Assembly (NCBI GenBank): GCA_019237595.1
Contig: JAFAGU010000188.1
Span: forward strand, 1 to 12,237
Direction: 5' to 3'
DNA length: 12,237 nucleotides
Source of the DNA: Betaproteobacteria bacterium
Lineage (GTDB): Bacteria > Pseudomonadota > Gammaproteobacteria > Burkholderiales > SG8-39
Position numbers and translations under genes: made by a program
Part shown: in pieces, positions 1 to 6,111 of the stretch
Numbering within the stretch: position 1 is the stretch's first letter
How the letters are laid out: each line of letters opens with the position of its first letter
Notes under the pieces: model-generated
What the model was told of the DNA's origin: nothing
The model's input: only the letters and a program-made list of their open reading frames with translations
Database searches by the model: none

Positions 1-667
1 TCGCTTCGAAGCCCTTGAAGAACGCAGCCGGAACGCACTTTCGGAACTGGCGGAGCGCCGTGCGCTTCGCGTCTTCGTTCAATGCGAACGTCCGGACGAA
101 GCGGTCGAGCTCGCCCGCGCTCAATTGAGGCGACTGGCCGCCGAAGAGCTTGCGGAAGAGGGCGCCGCCGCCCAGTCCGATCGCCCACATCCCGAGCGCG
201 GCGCGAAGCCGGCCGAGCGCGCTCGTCTTGCTCCACGTGAGCGCGATGGGGAACCAGGGGAAGTCCTCGAAGACGGCGGTGTTCGTAAAGACGAAGCCTG
301 CGACGCGGTCGAGGTTCGCGGCGGCCCAAGCGGTCCCCACCATGCCGCCGGTGTCGTGCACCACGAGCGTGACTGGACCCGTCACGCCGGCTTCGTCGAG
401 CACGGCGTCGACGAAGCGCTTCTGCGCTTCGAGGCCGTAGTCGAAGGAATCCGGAGGCTCCGGCGATTCGCCGTAGCCCGGAAAATCGGGCGCGAGGCAG
501 CGGTGCGAGGCGGCGAGACGGGAAATCAGCCCTCGCCATTCATCCGCGTTGTCCGGGTTGCCGTGGAGGAGAAGCACCACGGGCCCCTTGCCGGCATCCA
601 GCACGCGGGTGCGGATGCCGAGCTCCCGGAAGACGACCTTGCGCTCGCGCACGACGACTGCCTCCAT
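1..667 (-). CDS. alpha/beta-fold hydrolase, C-terminus cut by window edge
   Basis: This leftward reading frame stays open to the window edge, giving 222 residues without a stop. It shows the alpha/beta hydrolase fold of the haloalkane dehalogenase/epoxide hydrolase group: an oxyanion-loop HGNP at residues 35-38, DFPGYGES at 61-68, and a nucleophile elbow HDTGG at 104-108 with Asp105 as the likely nucleophile. The catalytic His lies beyond the edge. True haloalkane dehalogenases usually carry Trp right after the nucleophile as a halide ligand; here it is Thr106, so dehalogenase activity is doubtful and the substrate is unknown. There is no signal peptide, so the protein is probably cytoplasmic. 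The ATG at 665-667 follows AGGGAGG (672-678) by 4 bases, which fixes the start. The gene diverges from a TetR gene, whose candidate operator sits in this gene's promoter, so repression by that regulator is likely (inference). Confidence 0.88.
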   Translation of the reverse strand, partial: MEAVVVRERKVVFRELGIRTRVLDAGKGPVVLLLHGNPDNADEWRGLISRLAASHRCLAPDFPGYGESPEPPDSFDYGLEAQKRFVDAVLDEAGVTGPVTLVVHDTGGMVGTAWAAANLDRVAGFVFTNTAVFEDFPWFPIALTWSKTSALGRLRAALGMWAIGLGGGALFRKLFGGQSPQLSAGELDRFVRTFALNEDAKRTALRQFRKCVPAAFFKGFEA

Positions 668-671
668 ACTG

Positions 672-678
672 CCTCCCT
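672..678 (-). promoter_or_regulatory. Shine-Dalgarno of the edge hydrolase
   Basis: On the minus strand the sequence reads AGGGAGG followed by CAGT and then ATG. It is a strong ribosome binding site and supports the start at 667. Confidence 0.7.
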
Positions 679-705
679 GGCGCCCCTGGCTGGGCGCGAC
701 GAGGC

Positions 706-735
706 ACAATAACATACATACTGTATGCATGTAAA
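706..735 (-). promoter_or_regulatory. candidate sigma-70 promoter for the edge hydrolase
   Basis: On the minus strand, TTTACA (735-730; 5 of 6 matches to the -35 consensus) is followed after 18 bases by TATTGT (711-706; 4 of 6 matches to the -10 consensus). A TGn extended -10 element sits at 714-712. Transcription would begin near 699, giving a leader of about 30 bases that contains the ribosome binding site. The palindromic operator at 712-732 fills the spacer and touches the -35 hexamer, so a bound repressor would block the polymerase. This is a motif reading only. Confidence 0.5.
712..732. promoter_or_regulatory. 21-bp palindromic operator, probable TetR binding site
   Basis: The sequence is an inverted repeat centred on T722: left half ACATACATAC, right half GTATGCATGT. 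Nine of ten base pairs match, and the only mismatch is at 716/728. Size and symmetry fit a TetR-dimer operator, and the ACATAC/GTATGT half-sites resemble those described for AcrR-like regulators. It covers the tetR start codon (725-727) and lies in the spacer of the divergent hydrolase promoter, so one site could control both genes. Confidence 0.72.
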
Positions 736-1318
736 CAGGAAAGAGGAGAATAGCGCCCGCACCCGGGCGGCGCTCGAGAAGGCGGCCCGCGAGCTCTTCG
801 AGGCGCGCGGCTTCGCGGCGGTGAGCGCCGAGGAGCTCGTCGCCCGCGCCGGCGTCACCCGCGGCGCGCTCTACCACCACTACGACGGGAAGGAGGGCCT
901 CTTCGAGGCGATCGTCGCGGGCGCCATGAAGCGCTTGAACGCCGGCGTCCAGGAAGCGGCCGCGAAGGCGAAGGATCCGCTTTCCGCGCTGCGGCTCGGC
1001 ATCGAGCGCTTCCTCGAGCTCGCCGCCGCGCCGCGCGTGCAGCGCGTGCTTTTCGTCGATGCGCCTGCCGTGATGGGCTGGACGCGCTGGCGCGAGATGG
1101 ACGAGCGCCACGGCCTCGGGCTCCTCAAGCAGGGCATCGCGGCGGCGATCCAGCACAAGCAGCTGCGCGAGCAGGATCCTTCGCTCGCGGCGCACGTGCT
1201 CCTCAGCGCGCTCATCGAATCGGCGATGCTGATCGCGCGCTCGACCGACAAGGCGCGGCTCCGCGCCGAGGCGCAGGAGATGCTGTTCCGCTTGCTCGAG
1301 GGGTTGGGAAGGGGCTAG
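725..1318 (+). CDS. TetR/AcrR-family transcriptional repressor
   Basis: The product is 197 residues, a normal TetR length. The N-terminal DNA-binding domain spans about residues 10-60, with the helix-turn-helix signature VSAEELVARAGVTRGALYHH at 33-52 followed by YDGKEGLF. The C-terminal ligand/dimer domain carries a DAPAVMGW...R..D.RHGLG stretch (112-132) that recurs in one TetR/AcrR subgroup. The ligand is unknown. The start is the ATG at 725: the frame has a stop at 710-712 and offers no other start before the helix-turn-helix. No Shine-Dalgarno sequence precedes this ATG; an AGGAAAGAGGAG stretch lies after it (737-748), inside the gene, so translation may be leaderless or nearly so. The start codon lies in the palindrome at 712-732, which suggests autorepression. 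The divergent hydrolase is the likely target. Confidence 0.93.
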   Translation: MHVNRKEENSARTRAALEKAARELFEARGFAAVSAEELVARAGVTRGALYHHYDGKEGLFEAIVAGAMKRLNAGVQEAAAKAKDPLSALRLGIERFLELAAAPRVQRVLFVDAPAVMGWTRWREMDERHGLGLLKQGIAAAIQHKQLREQDPSLAAHVLLSALIESAMLIARSTDKARLRAEAQEMLFRLLEGLGRG

Positions 1319-2280
1319 CGCTGCCTGGCGCGGAACTGCCCGGGCGACTGTCCCGTGTGCCGCACGACGAGCCGGTGCAGCACGGCGGCGTCCGCCAGGC
1401 CCACGCGCTCGGCGATGGAATCGAGCGGCAGGCGCGTGCCCTCGATGAGATGCAGGGCGCTCCCCAGCCGGATCTTCTGCACGAACCGGCGAGGCGAGAG
1501 CCCCGTGGAGGCGCGGATCCGGCGCTGGAGCGTCCGAGAAGACACATTGAGCGCGCGGGCGGCGTCCTCGAGCACGATTCCGCGCTTGAAATGGCGCGCC
1601 ACGTAGGCCTCGAAAGCGGCGAGCTGCTCGTCGCCCGGAGCGATGGCGCGGGCCGATATGTAGGGCGCCTGCGAGGCCCTTGCCGGCGCCAGCACGCGCC
1701 GCGCCGTTTCTTTTGCCAGCGCCGCGCCGCCGAAGCGCTCGATGAGCGCCATCATGAGGTCGAGCTGCGACGTCATCGCCCCGGCGGTCCAGACGCCGGA
1801 GTCCTCGAGGACGAGGGCATCGGCGTCCACCCGAGCCGCGGGCTGGCGCTGCGCGAGAAGGCCGGAGAGCCACCAGGTCGTCGTGCAGCGGCGGCCGTCC
1901 AGCGCGCCGGCTTCGCCGAGCAGGAACACGGCGGTGCAGGCCGCGGCGAGGGTCGCGCCGCGCCGATGGGCCGAACGGAGCCAGAAGGCCGCCTCTCGCG
2001 CATCCGGCTGCGCGAGCCGGCGCTCGATCTCCTCGGGCCCGGCCGCGCCGATTCCCAGGGCGACGACGACGTCCCGGGCACGTGCTTCCGAGATCGGTCG
2101 AGCAGGGATCGCCATGCCGTGGCGGATCTGCGCCGAGCGGCCGACGGAAAGCACGCGCCAGTCGAGGCGCTCGGCGCCGACGTGCGGCGCGATCCGGTTG
2201 GCGGCGTCGAGCGAATCCAGCGTAAGGCCGAGCGCCCCGGGTCCGGCACCGTCGAGGACGAGAAGGTCGATCGCGGCCAT
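1315..2280 (-). CDS. GlxA-family AraC transcriptional regulator (DJ-1/PfpI-like sensor domain)
   Basis: The product is 321 residues. Residues about 3-180 form a DJ-1/PfpI (class I glutamine amidotransferase-like) domain: it opens with IDLLVLDGAGPGALGLTLD and has the elbow AAACTAVFLLGEAGALDGRR with Cys115. Residues about 218-318 form the AraC DNA-binding domain with two helix-turn-helix units: LEDAARALNVSSRTLQRRIR (237-256), then LDSIAERVGLADAAVLHRLV (286-305). In this family the first domain acts as a sensor rather than an enzyme; the ligand is not known here. The ATG at 2280 starts exactly at the domain edge. A longer frame to 2391 exists, but it would cross the divergent promoter region. 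The gene lies head-to-head with the amidohydrolase operon, which it probably regulates (inference), and its stop overlaps the tetR stop. Confidence 0.92.
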   Translation of the reverse strand: MAAIDLLVLDGAGPGALGLTLDSLDAANRIAPHVGAERLDWRVLSVGRSAQIRHGMAIPARPISEARARDVVVALGIGAAGPEEIERRLAQPDAREAAFWLRSAHRRGATLAAACTAVFLLGEAGALDGRRCTTTWWLSGLLAQRQPAARVDADALVLEDSGVWTAGAMTSQLDLMMALIERFGGAALAKETARRVLAPARASQAPYISARAIAPGDEQLAAFEAYVARHFKRGIVLEDAARALNVSSRTLQRRIRASTGLSPRRFVQKIRLGSALHLIEGTRLPLDSIAERVGLADAAVLHRLVVRHTGQSPGQFRARQR

Positions 2281-2297
2281 GGCTGATACTACAGCTA

Positions 2298-2317
2298 TAT
2301 TGTCTTGACGGACAATA
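2298..2317. promoter_or_regulatory. inverted repeat in the divergent AraC/amidohydrolase intergenic region
   Basis: TATTGTC (2298-2304) and GACAATA (2311-2317) are perfect 7-bp inverted arms separated by TTGACG. The element is the most structured part of the 109-bp gap between the two divergent genes, 17 bp upstream of the regulator's start codon. The central TTGACG resembles a rightward -35 hexamer, but no convincing -10 stands at the right distance. It could be a regulator site. AraC-type sites are more often direct repeats, so the bound protein is uncertain. Confidence 0.45.
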
Positions 2318-2389
2318 GCCCGCCGGACCGGCTTAGGTAGCCTATGCAGCGAATGCGCCGGGCTGAAAGGCATCCATAGGGAGCGTCGC

Positions 2390-3847
2390 ATGAAGCGCTT
2401 GATTCGAATCTCCGCCTACGCCGTCGGCGTCCTGGCGGTATGCGCGGCCATCGCCGCGTGGCAGTTCCGTCCGCCGGCGCCCTTGAAACCCGCGGCAACG
2501 GAGTTCGTGCTGCGCGAGGTGACGCTCATCAATCCCGGTCGTTCCCGGGAAGCGCACAAGATCCTCGGCGTCCGCGGCGATCGCATCGCAGCCATCGCGG
2601 AGGGGGTGAATGCTCCCGGCGGGGATGCCGCAGACCTGGCGGCCTACCGCGGCATGTACGTCCTGCCGGGGTTGATCGACATGCACACGCACCTGCCGCC
2701 GGGCAATCCACTGAAGCTGACGAGCTATTTCATGTTGCTCAATATCGCCCATGGCGTCACGACGGTTCGCGACGCCGCTGATCTCGACGGAACGGCGCTC
2801 GCGGCGCGGGCGCAGGCCGAGCGCGACGGCTATCCGGGACCCAGGACCTTCTACTGCAACGCGTTCGTTTCCGCCGGTCCCCCGGAGTGGGCGAATGAAA
2901 TCACGTTGCGCGCGCCCGAGGACGCCGAGATTGCGGTGCAAAAGTTGAAGGCCGGCGGTGCGAGCTGCGTCAAGGCGTACGATGGTCTCACCCTGCCTCT
3001 TCTCGACACCCTGCGCCGCGCGGCCGACAGGAACGGCCTCGCCCTCATCGGCCACGTCCCGGACGTACTGTCCTATGAGGAAGCGCTACTGCCGGACGTC
3101 CAGCACATGATGGGCATCGCTCCACGCATGCCGGGCGGGCACCTCATGCTGAGCGATGGTTGGGACAGGGTCGATGACGCGCGGCTGCGACAGATCGTTG
3201 GCGTCACGCTGCAGCATCACATGGCCAATACTCCGACCCTCGTGATCGGCCAGCAAGTCCTGCTGCTCGAGTCCTATGAACGGAACAAGGACGCTCCGCA
3301 GGTTGCGCTCGCCCCCCGCATGTACCGCGACGCGGTCTGGAATCCGGACGGCGGCCTATGGAAGTATCGCGGCATGACGTCGGAGGACTTCGCCCGGCTG
3401 CGAACCGCGCAGGAGAAGAAACTGCGGCTCGCGCGCATGCTGTTCGAAGCCGGCGCGCAGCTCTATCTTGGTACCGACACGCAGCAGCCCTTCGTCATCG
3501 CGGGCCAGGCGCTGCAACAGGAGATGCGGCTGTTCGCGAAGGCCGGCATCCCGATCGAAGCGACGTGGGAGATCGGTACCCGGCAGTCCGCCGCGGCGCT
3601 CGGCATTCCGCAAGGCGGCACGATCGAAGTCGGCGCGCCGGCCGATCTGCTGATCTTCCGCGAGGACCCGACGAAGAGCCTGGACGCCCTGGACTCGCTC
3701 CAGGCAGTCGTGCTGCAAGGCCGTCTTTACACCAGAGAGTCGCTCGACGCCAAGGTTCGCGAATACCAGGCGCACTTCAACGGCTTCGTCTTCGACCGCC
3801 TCTCGACAGTGCTGGCGAAAGCGGCGCTCCGCAAGGCGATCCATTGA
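2390..3847 (+). CDS. exported or membrane-anchored metal-dependent amidohydrolase (imidazolonepropionase/prolidase-like)
   Basis: The product is 485 residues. It opens with a basic start and one hydrophobic segment (about 7-24), a signal anchor or signal peptide; VLAVC there is a poor lipobox. Next is a small beta domain, then the amidohydrolase barrel with all expected metal ligands: DMHTH with His99 and His101, Lys195 in SCVKAYDG (probably carboxylated), His222 in IGHVPD, His239 in VQHMMG and Asp363 in LGTDTQQP. The C-terminal GGTIEVGAPADLLIF (409-423) is the usual return of the beta domain. Members hydrolyse cyclic amides or peptides such as Xaa-Pro; the substrate here is unknown. AGGGAG (2378-2383), 6 bases before the ATG, supports the start. 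It is the first gene of a pair with the Tat-exported hydrolase 40 bp downstream, and it diverges from the AraC regulator. Confidence 0.93.
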   Translation: MKRLIRISAYAVGVLAVCAAIAAWQFRPPAPLKPAATEFVLREVTLINPGRSREAHKILGVRGDRIAAIAEGVNAPGGDAADLAAYRGMYVLPGLIDMHTHLPPGNPLKLTSYFMLLNIAHGVTTVRDAADLDGTALAARAQAERDGYPGPRTFYCNAFVSAGPPEWANEITLRAPEDAEIAVQKLKAGGASCVKAYDGLTLPLLDTLRRAADRNGLALIGHVPDVLSYEEALLPDVQHMMGIAPRMPGGHLMLSDGWDRVDDARLRQIVGVTLQHHMANTPTLVIGQQVLLLESYERNKDAPQVALAPRMYRDAVWNPDGGLWKYRGMTSEDFARLRTAQEKKLRLARMLFEAGAQLYLGTDTQQPFVIAGQALQQEMRLFAKAGIPIEATWEIGTRQSAAALGIPQGGTIEVGAPADLLIFREDPTKSLDALDSLQAVVLQGRLYTRESLDAKVREYQAHFNGFVFDRLSTVLAKAALRKAIH

Positions 3848-3887
3848 GCGCGGACTCGAGAACGATTGCGGCTGCGGGGGACGCTCG

Positions 3888-4883
3888 ATGAGCGGGAAGA
3901 TGAAGCGCCGGGATTTTCTGAGACATGCGATCGCCTTCGGTGCGGTTGCTGCGTCGGTTCCCGTCCTCGCGCGCGTTGCCCTGGCAGATGGCCGGGATGC
4001 CAGGCCCGCTCGATCGAACGATGAGATCCGCGAAAGCACAAGCACCGACGGCGACCGGGGCCCGGCACGAAGCCTGAGGATCGGCGGTTGGCCGGTTCGG
4101 GTCGATGGTCCTTCGGGAGCGCCTCCGATCCTTCTCCTGCATGGCTGGCCGGATGACCTGACGCTCTGGGACGCGTTGGTGGCGGAGCTGGCGCCGCGCT
4201 ATCGATGCGTGCGCCTGACCTGGCCCGGCTTTGCCGCCGATGCGGACTTGGCGCTTCCCACCCTGGCCGAGATCAATGCCGGGATCACCGCGGTGCTGAA
4301 CGAGACGGTCGGCGACACGCCCGTCACGCTCATCGCGCACGATTGGGGCTGCGCTTTCGGCTATCACTACGCCATGACGAATCCCCGGCGCATCGCGAGG
4401 GTGGTCGGCATGGACATCGGCGATGCCCGGTCTCCCGAGCACGAACGCTCGCAGTCGAAGCTCGCAAAGGTCGGCGTGGTCACGTACCAGTGGCCGCTGC
4501 AATACGCGTTCTCGCAAGCCCGCGCCGGGCACGTGGAGCTGGCCGACGCGATGGCAAAAAGCGTCGCCCGCCTCGTGGGCGTGGCCGGTGATCCGACCCG
4601 CGTTCGCGCGAGGATGGGCTGGCCCTACTGGCGGCGATTCAACGGAGACCTCGATGGCATGCTCGGGATGGTGCCGAGCGCGCAGACGCCGATGCTCTTT
4701 CTCTACGGCAAGCGCAAGCCCTTCAACTTTCATTCGGAGGCATGGGCGAAGCGCGTGGCGGCCACTCCGGGCTGCGAGGTCCACGAGCTCGATGGCGGCC
4801 ACTGGGTGATGCTCGGGTCCACGCGAGCCGAGACCAACGGACATGTGCTCCGATGGCTGGCCGGCAAAGCGCTGCCTGGCTAA
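3888..4883 (+). CDS. Tat-exported alpha/beta hydrolase, epoxide-hydrolase-like
   Basis: The product is 331 residues. The N-terminus has a twin-arginine signal: KRRDFLRH (6-13), a hydrophobic stretch to about 31, and likely cleavage after ALA at 31-33. The mature part is an alpha/beta hydrolase with HGWPDD (85-90), the nucleophile elbow AHDWGCAFG (150-158) with Asp152, and the catalytic His305 in DGGHWVM. HGWP together with HDWG points to the epoxide-hydrolase-like branch. The strand-7 position that often carries the acid reads YGKRKPFNFHS (273-283), with Lys277 where Asp is common; an Asp in MDIGDA (175-180) may replace it. The substrate is unknown. GGGGGA (3876-3881), 6 bases ahead, supports the ATG at 3888 over the ATG at 3900, although both keep the Tat motif. 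It is probably cotranscribed with the upstream amidohydrolase, placing both enzymes outside the cytoplasm. Confidence 0.92.
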   Translation: MSGKMKRRDFLRHAIAFGAVAASVPVLARVALADGRDARPARSNDEIRESTSTDGDRGPARSLRIGGWPVRVDGPSGAPPILLLHGWPDDLTLWDALVAELAPRYRCVRLTWPGFAADADLALPTLAEINAGITAVLNETVGDTPVTLIAHDWGCAFGYHYAMTNPRRIARVVGMDIGDARSPEHERSQSKLAKVGVVTYQWPLQYAFSQARAGHVELADAMAKSVARLVGVAGDPTRVRARMGWPYWRRFNGDLDGMLGMVPSAQTPMLFLYGKRKPFNFHSEAWAKRVAATPGCEVHELDGGHWVMLGSTRAETNGHVLRWLAGKALPG

Positions 4884-4949
4884 GTCGATGTTCAAGGCGA
4901 TGGAGAAAGCCCTACAGACAGCGGTCCCGCCTGCGCGCAACATTCCGCC

Positions 4950-5150
4950 ATGTCTTCCGCGAAGCCGAGCGCACATCACCGGCAGTTCGCGCTGCTCGTC
5001 CTTCTTCTGCTCTCGGCCCTGGACTATGTCTACTGGGATGCCGAAGTGAAGATTGCGAGCCTGCCTGAGCTCGTCTTCTTCGTGCCGGCGCCGAGCCGCG
5101 GCGACGCCGTGCCGCCGGCGTACCAACCGAGCTATTTGCCGGGCAGGTAG
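4950..5150 (+). CDS. doubtful small hydrophobic protein (66 residues)
   Basis: This frame fills most of the 274-bp gap between two convergent genes. Its product would have one hydrophobic segment (FALLVLLLLSALDYVYW, residues 13-29) and a Pro-rich tail ending PAYQPSYLPGR. I do not recognise the family. No convincing Shine-Dalgarno sequence precedes the ATG. The stop at 5148-5150 lies 7 bp from the end of the convergent Bug gene. A second short frame starts at the ATG at 4888 (MFKAMEKALQTAV) in another register, so the gap may instead hold a degraded or frameshifted gene. The hydrophobic run is the only positive sign of coding. Confidence 0.3.
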   Translation: MSSAKPSAHHRQFALLVLLLLSALDYVYWDAEVKIASLPELVFFVPAPSRGDAVPPAYQPSYLPGR

Positions 5151-5157
5151 GCGCGCC

Positions 5158-6111
5158 TTACTTGTCCGTCCACGGCAGCTCTTTCCATAGCTGCCTGAAC
5201 TGCTGCTCCTGCTCGCGCATGACCGCGGCGAATTCGGCGGGGGCGAGGTAGCGGAGCGGCGCGAAGAGCTTGGTCGCCTGCGCCTGGAACTCCGGATCCG
5301 CCGCGGCCTTGGCGGTGGCCTTGACGAGCCGGTCGAGGATCTCGGGCGGAAGGCCCTTGGGCGCGGCGAGGCCGCGGAGGGCGACGAGCTGGAAGTCGAA
5401 GCCCTGCTCGCGCCCGGTGGGAAGATCCGGCGCGAGGTTCGAGCGCGTCGCCCCGAACTGCCCGAGGTTTCGCATCGGGGCGCCGCCGCGGATCGACTGG
5501 AGCGCCTCGCCGACGTTCATCGCCGCGACGTCGATCTGCCGCCCGACGACCGCGGTGCGCACGTCGGCGGAGCCCTTGAAGGGCACGTGCGTCATCTTCA
5601 CGCCCGCGGCGCGCTCGAAGAGCAGCATCAGCAGGTGGTCGTCCGAGCCCACGCCGGTCGATCCGACGGTGAGCTTGCCGGGATTCGCGCGCGCCCACGC
5701 GGCGAGCTCCTGGAGATTCTTCGCCGGCGCGTCGGCGTGGACCGCGAAGTTGCACGGATCGTCGATCACGTTGCCCAGCAGCTCGAAGCGCTGCGGGCCG
5801 CCGAACTGCGCGGTGCGCTCGATCGGGATGGTGAGGAGCGGCGGCGTATTCACGAAGCCGATCGTGTAGCCGTCGGGGGAGGCGTTGGCGATCGCCGCCA
5901 TGCCGAGCTCGCCGCCGGCGCCGGCCTTGTTGGTCACCGCGAAGCGAGCGGCGCCGCCGAGGTATTTCTCGAGGAACGGCGCGATGGCGCGCGCGACGAC
6001 GTCCGTGCCGCCGCCGGGCGAGTAGGCCACGAGCATCGTGATCGGCTTCTCCGGCCACGCGGCCTCGCTCCCGCCGCCGACCAGCGCGAGAGCGAGGAGA
6101 AACCACCGCAT
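5158..6111 (-). CDS. Bug/TctC-family periplasmic solute receptor
   Basis: The product is 317 residues, the normal length for tripartite tricarboxylate transporter receptors (Bug proteins), which bind carboxylates and related small organic compounds in the periplasm. A signal peptide covers about residues 1-18 (MRWFLLALAL...SEAA). Family landmarks are WPEKPITMLVAYSPGGGTD (19-37), NKAGAGGELGMAAIANASPD (61-80), GSTGVGSDDHLL (150-161), THVPFKGSADVRTAVVGRQI (174-193) and LDRLVKATAKAAADPEF (259-275). The start ATG overlaps the stop of the upstream hydrolase in TGATG (minus strand, 6113-6109), so the two are translationally coupled. No TctA/TctB membrane genes are present in the window, as is usual for orphan Bug receptors in Burkholderiales; the partner transporter or sensor is unknown. 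It is the last gene of the leftward run. Confidence 0.94.
   Translation of the reverse strand: MRWFLLALALVGGGSEAAWPEKPITMLVAYSPGGGTDVVARAIAPFLEKYLGGAARFAVTNKAGAGGELGMAAIANASPDGYTIGFVNTPPLLTIPIERTAQFGGPQRFELLGNVIDDPCNFAVHADAPAKNLQELAAWARANPGKLTVGSTGVGSDDHLLMLLFERAAGVKMTHVPFKGSADVRTAVVGRQIDVAAMNVGEALQSIRGGAPMRNLGQFGATRSNLAPDLPTGREQGFDFQLVALRGLAAPKGLPPEILDRLVKATAKAAADPEFQAQATKLFAPLRYLAPAEFAAVMREQEQQFRQLWKELPWTDK

Noticed and set aside
1357..2286. Long rightward open frame opposite the AraC regulator gene
   Set aside because: Its product is rich in Arg, Gly and Ala with no family features; it mirrors a real AraC-family gene in GC-rich DNA.
2281..2391. Longer N-terminus for the AraC regulator from an ATG at 2391
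   Set aside because: The extra 37 residues match no part of the family, would overlap the start of the divergent amidohydrolase, and would make the inverted repeat coding.
2390..4883. Horizontal transfer of the amidohydrolase/Tat hydrolase pair
   Set aside because: Codon use looks slightly less GAG-biased than in the liv genes by eye, but the difference is small and there are no flanking repeats, tRNA genes or mobility genes. A codon-usage calculation would be needed.
3777..5126. A 449-codon leftward open frame opposite the Tat hydrolase
   Set aside because: The plus strand encodes a hydrolase with an intact nucleophile, catalytic His and Tat signal; this frame has no recognisable domain.
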